Shown: one piece after another, positions 20,722 to 28,607 of the stretch | Layout: the number at the start of each line of letters is the position of its first letter | Numbering within the stretch: position 1 is the first letter of the stretch | Assembly (NCBI GenBank): GCA_000702525.1 | Contig: JNIN01000001.1 | Location: forward strand, 930,001 to 994,000 | From: Lachnospiraceae bacterium AC2012 | GTDB lineage: Bacteria; Bacillota; Clostridia; Lachnospirales; Lachnospiraceae | Length of the DNA stretch: 64,000 nucleotides | Direction: 5' to 3' | Made by a program: the position numbers and the translations under genes | The notes under the pieces: model-generated | What the model was told of the DNA's origin: nothing | The model's input: the letters and a program-made list of their open reading frames with translations, nothing else | The model's database searches: none

Positions 20722-21279
20722 TTAAACTCTAGATAAGTATTCTCCAGTTCTAGTATCAATCTTGATAACATCATCCTGGTTAACGAAGAGAGGTACCATA
20801 ACCTTAGCACCTGTTTCAACGATTGCTGGCTTTGTAGCACCTGTAGCTGTATCGCCCTTGAATCCAGGTTCTGTTTCTGTAATCTGAAGTTCTACGTTAA
20901 TAGGAGGCTCAACTGCGAATACCTTGCCGTTGTGTGAGCAAACCTTACACATTTCATTTTCCTTAACGAACTTCAATGCATCGCCGATATCTTCCTGACT
21001 AAGTGCAATCTGATCATATGTTTCTGTATCCATGAAGTAGAATAAATCTCCATCATTGTAAAGATACTGCATGTCCTTACGGTCAATGTGTGCTGTAGGG
21101 AACTTTTCAGTTGGACGGAATGTTGTTTCTACAACACCACCACTGACAATGTTCTTAAGCTTTGTACGAACGAAAGCAGCTCCCTTTCCTGGTTTAACGT
21201 GCTGGAATTCTACGATCTGGCAGATATTTCCATCATATTCAATCGTGATACCGTTCTTAAAATCTCCGGCTGTAATCAT
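20722..21279 (-). CDS. efp: Translation elongation factor P
   Basis: Relieves ribosome stalling at polyproline. 185 residues, three beta-barrel domains. The modified residue at the tip of domain I is K32 in [14 protein letters not shown], the lysine form known from Gram-positive bacteria. The C-terminal motif [12 protein letters not shown] is intact. Ribosome site AAGGAGGAAG before ATG. Single gene with its own terminator. Confidence 0.97.
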   Translation of the reverse strand: MITAGDFKNGITIEYDGNICQIVEFQHVKPGKGAAFVRTKLKNIVSGGVVETTFRPTEKFPTAHIDRKDMQYLYNDGDLFYFMDTETYDQIALSQEDIGDALKFVKENEMCKVCSHNGKVFAVEPPINVELQITETEPGFKGDTATGATKPAIVETGAKVMVPLFVNQDDVIKIDTRTGEYLSRV

Positions 21280-21387
21280 GATTCTTCCTCCTTAAAAATG
21301 ACTAAATCAATGTTCTTATTTTATAGTAAAACCGCGCTATTTTCAAGTGCGCTTTATTACTTCAAATGATAGCATTCTGTGCTCTAA

Positions 21388-21840
21388 TTAATGAGCTCCA
21401 TGCTTCTTCTCAATATCGTGGATATAAGCAATTCTCTGCTCATGTCTTCCACCTTCGAATTCTGTTTCTAAGTAAGCATCTACAATTGCCTTGGCAACTT
21501 CGCCACCAACAATACGTGCTCCGAAGCAGATAATATTCGCATTATTATGCTGTTTTACAAGCTTTGCTGTAACAGGTTCTGAACAAACTGCTGCTCTGAT
21601 TCCAGGCACCTTATTCGCTGCAAGACTGATACCTACACCAGTTCCGCAGATCAATACACCACAATCCACTTCGTGAGCTGCGACTGCATCGGCAACCTTT
21701 TCACCATATTCTGCATAGTTACAGCTATCATGAGTATCTGTACCGAAGTTCACCACTTCATGGCCTTTCTCCTCAAGATAAGCTTTGATTTCATTCTTTA
21801 ATTCAACTGCTGCGTGATCATTTCCAATCGCGATTTTCAT
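21388..21840 (-). CDS. rpiB: Ribose-5-phosphate isomerase B
   Basis: Interconverts ribose 5-phosphate and ribulose 5-phosphate in the pentose phosphate pathway. Start MKIAIGNDHAAVELKNEI, with the active-site Cys in VDCGVLICGTGVG and the GISLAANKVPGIRAA phosphate-binding part. 150 residues, family length. The ATG overlaps the stop of the upstream yqeG-like gene (TAATG), with GGAGAGG before it, so the two are coupled. Related LacAB isomerases are excluded only by similarity, not by proof. Confidence 0.92.
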   Translation of the reverse strand: MKIAIGNDHAAVELKNEIKAYLEEKGHEVVNFGTDTHDSCNYAEYGEKVADAVAAHEVDCGVLICGTGVGISLAANKVPGIRAAVCSEPVTAKLVKQHNNANIICFGARIVGGEVAKAIVDAYLETEFEGGRHEQRIAYIHDIEKKHGAH

Positions 21841-22403
21841 TAAGCCTCTCCATCCTTTTCTACATTTTTCTGTATCAATGGTACCTTCTTGCAATTTCCC
21901 TTCTTCTCATAGAGAGGATACGGAATCATCACCAATGCTTCGATGAATCTCTTCAGAATAATCTGAATCTCTTCCTTCCATTTCAACACCGGTTTTACCA
22001 TGACCGAACGAATGCCAGCTCGATTTGCGCCCCAGACATCTGTAAATATCTGGTCACCGACGAAAATCGTATTGTCCACCGTCGTATTCATGTTTTCCAT
22101 CGCAATACGGTAATTCTTTGGGCTTGGCTTATTCGCTTTATAGATATAAGTAGCGAACTTCACCTTTTCGCAGAATGACTTCACTCTTGGTTCCTTATTG
22201 TTACTCAAGAGCACTACGCGATATCCCAGATTATGTAACCACTGAAACAATTCTATTGCTCGTTCATCCGCAGGTGCACCGTGAGGAACTAATGTATTGT
22301 CTACATCAAAGATCACACCCTCGTATCCTTGCTTTGCCAACGCAGCAAAGTCGATGTCATATGTGGATGCCACATAATCATCGGGGTAAATATTATGTTT
22401 CAT
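21840..22403 (-). CDS. YqeG-family HAD phosphatase (subfamily IIIA)
   Basis: Family members dephosphorylate small phosphate monoesters; some are phosphatidylglycerophosphatases, so a role in phospholipid synthesis is possible. 187 residues: motif I VIFDVDNTLVPHG, motif II LLSNNKEPRV, Lys in KANKPSPKNY, motif III FVGDQIFTDVWGANRAG. The C-terminal ~45 residues are basic and amphipathic (EIQIILKRFIEALVMIPYPLYEKK), suggesting peripheral membrane contact. First gene of a two-gene unit with rpiB. Confidence 0.88.
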   Translation of the reverse strand: MKHNIYPDDYVASTYDIDFAALAKQGYEGVIFDVDNTLVPHGAPADERAIELFQWLHNLGYRVVLLSNNKEPRVKSFCEKVKFATYIYKANKPSPKNYRIAMENMNTTVDNTIFVGDQIFTDVWGANRAGIRSVMVKPVLKWKEEIQIILKRFIEALVMIPYPLYEKKGNCKKVPLIQKNVEKDGEA

Positions 22404-22478
22404 CTTTACTCCTTCTAAGCAAAAAATCCTGTACTATTATATCAGATTTTCCACATTTTTCAAGTCTGCGGAAAAGAG

Positions 22479-22513
22479 CAAAAAAAGAAAGCCCAAAACG
22501 AGCTTTCTTTGGA
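22479..22513 (-). terminator. Intrinsic terminator after the small protein at 22533
   Basis: Minus strand: AAAGAAAGC/GCTTTCTTT hairpin followed by a T run. Confidence 0.75.
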
Positions 22514-22532
22514 ATCTCATATAGAAATATCA

Positions 22533-22928
22533 TTATAAACTGAAGTTCTCAACTTCTCTTGCTGCAGAAGCAGTCGATGCTGCTGAAAATGCAGATGCTT
22601 CGCCAACAAAGAACTGGTACTGATGAATGACCTGATCCTTCTGCATATCGGAAATTGCTTTCTCTACGTCCAAAGTCTTGAGGTCACTTTCCTCACCCTT
22701 TAAATCGTAACTTGCCTCTGGATCGTACTGCGTAGCATACGCGTAAGCTCCAAATGACTGACGATTCTTTGCTTCCGAAAAACTGCTCTCTGCAATGTCT
22801 GCAGAAACGCTCTGCTTCTCTTCTGCTTCCTGTGTCACTAAATCCGTAGTAAGATCAGTTGCATGGGATGTCTGTATGTTGTTGTAAAAACTTGGACCAG
22901 CATACGGTCTGATACCTGATATATTCAT
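22533..22928 (-). CDS. Conserved hypothetical protein, 131 aa
   Basis: Not assigned to a named family. Soluble, acidic, no signal peptide or membrane segment. It begins MNISGIRPYAGPSFYNNI, has a Glu/Ser-rich middle, a conserved-looking block SFGAYAYATQYDPEASYDLKG and a C-terminal amphipathic helix VEKAISDMQKDQVIHQYQFF. The last block has the feel of the helical end of FliE-like flagellar rod or hook proteins, but this is only an impression. Own promoter likely; ribosome site AAAGGATG; own terminator. Confidence 0.7.
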   Translation of the reverse strand: MNISGIRPYAGPSFYNNIQTSHATDLTTDLVTQEAEEKQSVSADIAESSFSEAKNRQSFGAYAYATQYDPEASYDLKGEESDLKTLDVEKAISDMQKDQVIHQYQFFVGEASAFSAASTASAAREVENFSL

Positions 22929-23011
22929 GTACCATCATCCTTTCTTATCATCTTCACTACTTATAATATCGGAACTAAACAAGAATACTTTATACCTCAG
23001 GTGTGAAAAAA

Positions 23012-23470
23012 TTATTCTTTTTCATTCAACATCTTCTTCAGCTCATTCATAAATGTATTTACATCCTTGAATTCACGGTATACGGAAGCGAAACGAACAT
23101 ATGCTACAGCATCAAGGTCCTTCAACTTATCCATAACAATTTCACCGATTCGATCGGATGGAATCTCCTTCTCTTCGCTAGAGAAAATCACCGTCTCAAC
23201 ATCATCCACCACTTTCGTAATGTCCGATGCAGAAACCGGGCGCTTATGACAAGCTCGGAGAATACCGCCCTCAATCTTAGAACGGTCATACTGCTCACGA
23301 TTGTTATCCTTCTTAATTACAATAAGAGGAATCGTCTCCACCTTTTCATATGTAGTAAAACGTTTACCACAATCATCACAATTACGGCGACGACGGATCG
23401 ATGTATTATCATCCGCTGGTCTAGAATCAATTACTCTTGTGTTATCACTGCCGCAAAATGGACATTTCAT
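23012..23470 (-). CDS. nrdR: Transcriptional repressor NrdR
   Basis: ATP/dATP-sensing repressor of ribonucleotide reductase genes. 152 residues. The N-terminal zinc ribbon shows MKCPFCGSDNTRVIDSR and NCDDCGKRFTTYE (four cysteines in CxxC pairs); the ATP-cone domain follows (IKKDNNREQYDRSKIEGGI onward). Start chosen at the ATG with GGGAGG 8 bases upstream, six codons inside the longest frame. No nrd gene is adjacent. Confidence 0.96.
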   Translation of the reverse strand: MKCPFCGSDNTRVIDSRPADDNTSIRRRRNCDDCGKRFTTYEKVETIPLIVIKKDNNREQYDRSKIEGGILRACHKRPVSASDITKVVDDVETVIFSSEEKEIPSDRIGEIVMDKLKDLDAVAYVRFASVYREFKDVNTFMNELKKMLNEKE

Positions 23471-23639
23471 CTGTTTATCCTCCCACAAATACCCTTTGCA
23501 AAAACAAACAATTCGATGATTCTCTGAAATTTGTGAAGAATCATCTACAATTAATTAAATTATAGGATAACTTGTGTGAGAAATCAACAAAATTTACATT
23601 TATTAACTATATGTTGTGTTCTCTATTTTCAAACAACTC

Positions 23640-24737
23640 TTATACGTTGAAACGGAATGTGATGACATCGCCATCCTGAACCACGTAATCCTTACCCTGA
23701 AGACCAACGAGACCCTTCTCTTTCGCACCAGCCATACCGCCGTTTGCTACAAGATCTTCGTAACGAACAGTTTCTGCGCAGATGAATCCGCGTTCGAAAT
23801 CCGTATGAATCTTACCTGCTGCCTGAGGAGCCTTTGTTCCCTTTACGATTGTCCAAGCTCTTGTCTCATCTTCTCCAGATGTAAGGTAGGAAATGAGACC
23901 GAGGAGCTCATAACTAGCCTTTACAAGCTTATCGAGACCAGATTCATGGAGGCCAAGGTCCTCTAAGAACATCTGCTTCTCATCATCATCTAATTCAGAG
24001 ATTTCCTGCTCGATTTCAGCAGATACAACGTATACTGCAGAACCATCTTTTGCTGCATATTCACGAACAGCCTTTACATAGTCGTTATTTGCACCTTCAT
24101 CTGCAAGATCATCTTCTGCAACATTGGCTGCATAGATAATTGGCTTTGCTGTAAGAAGTCCATACTGATTGAAGATTGCTTCTTCATCTTCATCCTTGCA
24201 CTCGAATGTACGAGCCTGGTTACCTTCTTCCAAGAAAGGACGAAGGCGATCGAGGAGCGCAAGTTCCTTCTGCAGAGACTTATCATTTCTAGCCTGCTTC
24301 TGCACCTTGGCATAACGACGCTCTAAAATCTCCATATCAGAGAATAAAAGTTCTAAGTTGATTGTCTCGATATCACGAGTAGGATCAACGGAACCATCTA
24401 CGTGAACGACATTGGTATCGTCGAAACAACGAACTACCTGAACAATAGCATCACACTCACGGATGTTTGCAAGGAACTGGTTACCAAGACCTTCTCCCTT
24501 AGACGCACCCTTTACAAGACCAGCGATATCAACGAATTCGATGGTTGCTGGAACTGTCTTCTTAGAATGATACATCTCTGTGAGGACCTTAAGTCTCTCA
24601 TCCGGTACCGCAACGATACCTACGTTAGGGTCGATAGTTGCGAATGGATAGTTGGCAGCAAGCGCGCCAGCCTTTGTAAGTGAATTAAATAAGGTTGATT
24701 TACCTACGTTTGGTAAACCTACGATTCCTAGTTTCAT
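23640..24737 (-). CDS. ychF: Ribosome-binding ATPase YchF (Obg-family)
   Basis: Conserved P-loop protein that hydrolyses ATP rather than GTP and associates with ribosomes. 365 residues: P-loop GLPNVGKST (residues 7-15), switch region and G3 [16 protein letters not shown], and the specificity motif in NVAE (instead of NKxD of true GTPases) near residue 202. The C-terminal TGS domain includes [21 protein letters not shown] and ends [16 protein letters not shown] ribosome site. Confidence 0.96.
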   Translation of the reverse strand: MKLGIVGLPNVGKSTLFNSLTKAGALAANYPFATIDPNVGIVAVPDERLKVLTEMYHSKKTVPATIEFVDIAGLVKGASKGEGLGNQFLANIRECDAIVQVVRCFDDTNVVHVDGSVDPTRDIETINLELLFSDMEILERRYAKVQKQARNDKSLQKELALLDRLRPFLEEGNQARTFECKDEDEEAIFNQYGLLTAKPIIYAANVAEDDLADEGANNDYVKAVREYAAKDGSAVYVVSAEIEQEISELDDDEKQMFLEDLGLHESGLDKLVKASYELLGLISYLTSGEDETRAWTIVKGTKAPQAAGKIHTDFERGFICAETVRYEDLVANGGMAGAKEKGLVGLQGKDYVVQDGDVITFRFNV

Positions 24738-24931
24738 TTTCTATTTATCTCCTTCTAAAAGTATTGATTTTACTGTGTTTTCAATATTTATGACACTTTT
24801 GGTCATAGCCTTTTGTATATTACCACATTTCTATTTATTTCTCTACCCTGCCTAAAAAAAGCCCGGTACCAGCATTTTCAGCACTTATTGATGCCAGTAT
24901 ATAGAACGGTTAGTTAAAGAACTATTTTCAA

Positions 24932-24979
24932 TAAAAAATAGGAATGTAAGCACATATGCCCCATTCCTATCTTTTTTTA
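24932..24979. terminator. Bidirectional terminator between ychF and the accessory patch
   Basis: ATAGGAATG/CATTCCTAT hairpin with a T run on both strands. On the minus strand it would end the DUF4417 operon transcript. The rest of the ychF upstream gap (24738-24931) holds nothing I can identify. Confidence 0.75.
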
Positions 24980-25003
24980 CATTTAACTTCATCTTTCTTA
25001 CTC

Positions 25004-25032
25004 TTGACAATGATTCCATAGAAAACTATAAT
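25004..25032 (+). promoter_or_regulatory. Consensus sigma-A promoter for the predicted small RNA
   Basis: Perfect TTGACA (25004-25009), 17-base spacer, perfect TATAAT (25027-25032). No open reading frame follows; a terminator comes about 70 bases later. Confidence 0.85.
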
Positions 25033-25038
25033 TTAAAT

Positions 25039-25068
25039 ACTTGTTTGGAGGGTATTCGTATCCTCAAA
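25039..25068 (+). repeat. Direct repeat, left copy (part of the small RNA)
   Basis: ACTTGTTTGGAGGG then TATTCGTATCCTCAAAT; matches 26485-26514 with two differences. The two copies enclose 25108-26452. Confidence 0.7.
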
Positions 25069-25109
25069 TATGTCCCCTTGAGTGTTGGTAGCACCCAAGG
25101 GGTTTTTTT
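25039..25109 (+). ncRNA. Predicted ~71-nt small RNA
   Basis: A transcript from the perfect promoter would begin near 25039 and end in the T run 25103-25109. It folds into two stem-loops: GAGGGTA-TTCG-TATCCTC (25048-25065) and the terminator CCCCTTG...CAAGGGG (25074-25102) with an inner GTG/CAC pair. There is no start codon with a ribosome site. The first stem hides a GGAGG. The first 30 bases recur at 26485, at the other end of the three-gene module. No known RNA family is recognised; it runs convergently into the 3' end of the module. Confidence 0.6.
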
Positions 25110-25386
25110 ATTCGTCCACCCATTCCATTTCCTTTTCACATTCCCAGAAAGTTTTTCCATCAAACAATGGTTCTTTAAGAAAAGCCTCCAGGCTTTCTTG
25201 GTTAGTGTGGCCCTCTATACTCCAGAGTACCTCTGTCTTTGGTTCCCACATCACAAGTTCAAAATAATAATCACCGTTTTCCTGGATATATCCCTGAGAA
25301 AAATACTTCTTCCCATTATAGGTATAAATCACTTCCTCACCACCCCAAAGTTTGTCTACGAATTCATCAATATTTCCGTTAATCAT
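25108..25386 (-). CDS. Small acidic protein, 92 aa, last gene of the DUF4417 module
   Basis: Family not recognised. Soluble, acidic (net negative), rich in aromatic residues, with an alternating strand pattern EEVIYTYNGKKYFSQGYIQE and YYFELVMWE followed by an acidic helix and end (ECEKEMEWVDE). This is the look of small immunity or accessory proteins. Its ATG overlaps the upstream stop (ATGA), with AAAGGAG before it, so translation is coupled to the MGGRG protein. If that protein is toxic, this would be the natural candidate antidote; that is inference from order and acidity only. Confidence 0.65.
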   Translation of the reverse strand: MINGNIDEFVDKLWGGEEVIYTYNGKKYFSQGYIQENGDYYFELVMWEPKTEVLWSIEGHTNQESLEAFLKEPLFDGKTFWECEKEMEWVDE

Positions 25387-25805
25387 AGTTCTGCTCCTTT
25401 AAAAAATTTCTTATAATACTTGTATAATCGAGAATTCTTATGCATTCTAACCGTTGTTCTTTCAAAACGTCCGGTTTTATTCTGGCTGAATTCCTTACCA
25501 TAAATATGATAATGAAGAACCTTCGGTTTATGCTTATCAATTTTAGACTCAAAATGATAGGCAATCTCCAGTCTGAGATTATGATTCTTATCATATATTC
25601 TCATAGTATGAAAAGTTCCATCAGGATTCATTTTCAAATACGCCACACTCGAATGCGACGATTCAGGCAGACCGTGTTTGCCAGAACCTTCACTTCCTTT
25701 GAGGACTTTAACACCATTAAACTTGCCGCCTGCAAAAAATGAAGTATCTACTTCATAAACATATGAAACAGGATTTCCTGCGGCGAACGTACCTCTACCA
25801 CCCAT
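25383..25805 (-). CDS. MGGRG-type protein of mobile/prophage regions, 140 aa
   Basis: Function unknown. The N-terminus MGGRGTFAAGN is a hallmark of a group of small proteins in clostridial prophages and islands. Conserved-looking parts are KHGLPESSHSSVAYLKMNPD (about residues 43-62), RIYDKNHNLRLEIAYH and VLHYHIYGKEF (about 96-106). Histidines 44, 51, 84, 98 and 100 and a very basic C-terminus would suit a nucleic-acid-binding or nuclease function, unproven. Starts one base into the stop of the DUF4417 gene (TGATG). Confidence 0.7.
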   Translation of the reverse strand: MGGRGTFAAGNPVSYVYEVDTSFFAGGKFNGVKVLKGSEGSGKHGLPESSHSSVAYLKMNPDGTFHTMRIYDKNHNLRLEIAYHFESKIDKHKPKVLHYHIYGKEFSQNKTGRFERTTVRMHKNSRLYKYYKKFFKGAEL

Positions 25806-26425
25806 CAGCGCACCACCTTTCTGGATTTTTGATAATCTACCACAACAAGATTACCTTCCATTTCCTCAAATGGATCACCTAAACAGATAATGGCTTCAGG
25901 TTCAATTCTATCAAGCATTTGGTAATATCCACGCAAAAAATCACGTTTATTGCGTTTGCAGCCAATCATTCCAATCGCCACAATGCAATGCTTTTCAATT
26001 GCATCAAAGCAATATTCGTAGCTACGTACAGAGCCCCAGCTAATTGTCGGAATTACTATTTTCCCGGCATCTTGCCATTTCGCTGCCACCCAACGTGCCT
26101 TACCTACTGATTCGATTTGTCGCCAAGGATTCATTTCTGAATACAACGAAAAATCTGGGCTAAGTAAGAATCTGTACTTTCCATATCTCTTCAAAGCATT
26201 TTCAGGATGATTGTAAGTATTTTCAAACCGATAATCATCCACAAAGAAATGAACTCCTTTGTGCAGATTCTTTGTATCTTTACTACTAACATCAGAGCAG
26301 GCAATCAATTCGATTCCATCCAAATCCAATGCCTGCTTACGGACAATAGGGAATCCCCATTTTCCTTCCACTTCAAATTCATTCCGCAGAAAAAGCGGAT
26401 CATTTCTAAAATTTTTACTAGTCAT
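25805..26425 (-). CDS. DUF4417 domain-containing protein
   Basis: DUF4417 proteins occur in phages and islands; function unknown. 206 residues from the chosen ATG. Characteristic blocks: KWGFPIVRKQALDLDGIELI (about 22-41), GVHFFVDDYRFE, YRFLLSPDFSLY, RWVAAKWQDAGKIVIPTISW, and near the end LDRIEPEAIICLG. The start at 26425 is preferred because AAGGAGG lies upstream of it; an ATG nine codons earlier has no ribosome site. First gene of the three-gene operon; all three are joined by 1- to 4-base overlaps. Confidence 0.8.
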   Translation of the reverse strand: MTSKNFRNDPLFLRNEFEVEGKWGFPIVRKQALDLDGIELIACSDVSSKDTKNLHKGVHFFVDDYRFENTYNHPENALKRYGKYRFLLSPDFSLYSEMNPWRQIESVGKARWVAAKWQDAGKIVIPTISWGSVRSYEYCFDAIEKHCIVAIGMIGCKRNKRDFLRGYYQMLDRIEPEAIICLGDPFEEMEGNLVVVDYQKSRKVVR

Positions 26426-26484
26426 AATAATTGGGGCCTCCTTGGTCCCCATACATTATTTGTATGAGAATACGAAAGCCTTTT

Positions 26485-26514
26485 ACTTGTTTGGAGGGCA
26501 TTCGTATCCTCAGA
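26485..26514 (+). repeat. Direct repeat, right copy (with adjacent inverted copy)
   Basis: ACTTGTTTGGAGGG then CATTCGTATCCTCAGAT, two differences from 25039-25068. Just before it, 26465-26479 (GAGAATACGAAAGCC) is an inverted near-copy of its last part (13 of 15). It lacks the promoter and terminator hairpin of the left copy, although a short ATTGGTAG follows at the matching distance. Confidence 0.65.
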
Positions 26515-26584
26515 TGATTTAAGAAACTGACTATTGGTAGTAATCAATTTCAAAGTTGCTATTCAATTATTCTAATTTACCCCC

Positions 26585-26860
26585 TCAATTTAACCACCTT
26601 CCTTCATCGTATAAATATATTTTATCGCCTTGCTTTTTTTGAATCCCATGTTCTTTTGCATAGCGTTTAATAACACTAAGTCGCTCACCCCCAGTCTTTA
26701 TCATCTTTAGAATGCGTATACTTGTCTTATTCGATGTACAGTTTAATGTTGCAAACACTTCATCCTGTCTAAGACGAGTGTTCGAAGTAACAACAAGGAT
26801 AACCGCCTTCCTTAGTCTGTTATGCGCATTCCGCTGTTTACGATATACCTCCTGTATCAA
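26585..26860 (-). pseudogene. Probable decayed RloB-like gene
   Basis: The frame overlaps the end of the AAA ATPase by 4 bases (TTG start) as RloB genes do. NAHNRLRKAVILVVT and CTSNKTSIRILK...GGERLSVIKRYAKEH resemble the N-terminal half of RloB-like proteins, but the acidic EGxTE-type motif expected after ILVV is replaced by SNTRLRQDEVF, there is no good ATG behind the AGGAGG, and the frame stops at 91 residues (about half of family length) in an AT-rich stretch. I call it a remnant. It could instead be a small unrelated partner of the ATPase. Confidence 0.4.
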
Positions 26861-28128
26861 ACAATATCACCGTCCTGAATGTTCGGGAGTGCACCATATC
26901 GTCCAAGCAAATAACCTTTTTCGATATTCTCGCTCTTCCGAACAGGAAATTCATCCATCGCATAAATGTGAGAAGTAGCGGTATTTCTGTCCTTCTCAAC
27001 AAAATAGATTTGATCTCTTCTGAACATATCTAATTTCAGCAATGATGTATCATGCGTTGTAACAATCAACTGCGCGCCGGCCTTATTGATTTCCGGATTT
27101 CTAAAAAGATTCACAATATACTTTACAACCGCAGGATGCAAACTTCGATCAATTTCATCGATAACTATTGTCTTTCCTTCATCCAACACTCTTTTTAGCA
27201 ATGGTGAAAAAGAGAACAAAAGTTGTGTCCCCTGCGACTCATCTCCTAACGGCAAACTATACAGATACTTGTTTCCGCTTTTTTCCTCAGTCACCTCATG
27301 GAATGTTCTGACTTCCATTTGAGTATGTTCTTGAGGCTGAATCAATTGTCCATTAATCACCAACCCTGGGATAAAAGGCATCATCCCCTGATTAATCGGA
27401 ACTTTCTTAATCTGAATATCAATTTTAGAAATATTGATATCTGCCTCACCCATAATTTTCTCTGCAAACTGAATGTAATCTTTCGAATTATCACCCTGGT
27501 AATTTGCAATTGCATCTTGAGTAAGGACGCCTAAATCAGTATATGTATCTATCCCACTAGACAACCACTCCAACGGTATCTTTGTGCTTTGAGCATTCCA
27601 CATAGTTGCAGTAGCAATAAAGAACTTATTTGGAGTGTTCATCTGCGTAAGAGGCATTAACGCATTTTTCTCTCGGACAGTAAATTCATAAGTACCATCG
27701 CTTTTTCTTTCAAAAATCTTTGTAGGCTTACGAGAACTGTATCTATATAAATATTCCTCGTAGATTCTTTCCCTATCTGCTGAAAAACCATAAATATACT
27801 TCTTATTATCAGAAGCAACAAATTGTAACTCAAATTTGCTAGGTTTATTAATACTTTCCTCTGAAAAACCAAATGGAGAAATCGGCAAAGGCTCATTTAC
27901 CTGTCTTGTATTTGATCCTCTTATCATAATAAGAGCAAACGTAATTGCTTTGAAAAAACATGTTTTTCCAGACGCATTTGCCCCATACGTAGTTATTACA
28001 TTTACACCTTTGTATGCACCCTTCTTGTTTATGTTTTCTGCATGTTCTCTATCTTTTGAAGGTTCAAGGCTCATAACAGCTTTTTCTTTAAAAGACAAAA
28101 AGTTTTCTACTGAAAATTGTAATAACAT
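26857..28128 (-). CDS. AAA ATPase, ABC/SMC-like (AAA_15/RloA type)
   Basis: Stand-alone ATPase of the group that includes RloA/AbiL-type anti-phage proteins. 423 residues from MLLQFSVENFLSFKEKAVM. Walker A GANASGKT (about 49-56), ABC-like signature LGDESQGTQLL, Walker B TIVIDEIDRSLHP, and the switch His in IVTTHDTSLL. Start chosen at the ATG with AAGGA upstream; the longer frame begins inside the promoter. It is followed by a truncated RloB-like frame. A defence role is likely from family and context, but with the partner gene damaged the system may be inactive. Confidence 0.8.
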   Translation of the reverse strand: MLLQFSVENFLSFKEKAVMSLEPSKDREHAENINKKGAYKGVNVITTYGANASGKTCFFKAITFALIMIRGSNTRQVNEPLPISPFGFSEESINKPSKFELQFVASDNKKYIYGFSADRERIYEEYLYRYSSRKPTKIFERKSDGTYEFTVREKNALMPLTQMNTPNKFFIATATMWNAQSTKIPLEWLSSGIDTYTDLGVLTQDAIANYQGDNSKDYIQFAEKIMGEADINISKIDIQIKKVPINQGMMPFIPGLVINGQLIQPQEHTQMEVRTFHEVTEEKSGNKYLYSLPLGDESQGTQLLFSFSPLLKRVLDEGKTIVIDEIDRSLHPAVVKYIVNLFRNPEINKAGAQLIVTTHDTSLLKLDMFRRDQIYFVEKDRNTATSHIYAMDEFPVRKSENIEKGYLLGRYGALPNIQDGDIV

Positions 28129-28165
28129 AGTGTTTCCTTCCTCTCTGGTATCTACTACCAAGGCT

Positions 28166-28194
28166 ATATTATCATCATTTATTCTCAATGTCAA
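28166..28194 (-). promoter_or_regulatory. Sigma-A promoter of the AAA ATPase gene
   Basis: Minus strand: TTGACA (28189-28194), 17-base spacer, TAATAT (28166-28171), about 30 bases before the start codon. Confidence 0.8.
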
Positions 28195-28607
28195 ACATAT
28201 AAAATCGTTTTTTGCATCTTTTATTCAAATTTCCGCTTTATATGTTTCAAATGTTGATATAACAAACCCGCCCAGACATGTCAATCACCAGAGTAATCTT
28301 CTCTGTCATTGACATTTCCGGACGGGGGCGTTTTATGTTAATCAAGGCCACTTAAGGATAAGTGTCCTTAATCCAATATTCATTATTTGTCGACCTAGGG
28401 GATTCTATAGCTACTAAAACTATAATCATAATCAACTTGTTACTTCATTTTTCATTGTAAAAGTTCCCTAATTCTATTCGTCTTTTCTGACCAAATTGGT
28501 CAAAAAAGACACACCTCATTAAAAAAGCGCGTCTTAATCTTCTTTATTTTCTTTTATCTTCTTCCTCATGGAAACATACGAATCATCAACAACTCGTACG
28601 CTATCTT
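28195..28607. other. Gene-free region between the ATPase and thiC
   Basis: The only structure is a long hairpin at 28269-28330: CGCCC with GGGCG outside, ATGTCAAT with ATTGACAT, and CAGAG with CTCTG near the loop. A short T run follows on the plus strand, but no plus-strand gene precedes it. A small TGACCAAATTGGTCA palindrome is at 28487-28501, without a T run. No coding frame convinces me. Confidence 0.5.

Noticed and set aside
20435-20725. Open frames over tRNA-Thr and the REP-like repeat
   Set aside because: They only read through the tRNA and the palindromes.
25039-26514. CRISPR array or insertion sequence
   Set aside because: Only two repeat copies, no spacers, no transposase or terminal inverted repeats around the module.
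28487-28501. TGACCAAATTGGTCA palindrome as thiC terminator
   Set aside because: No T run on either side.
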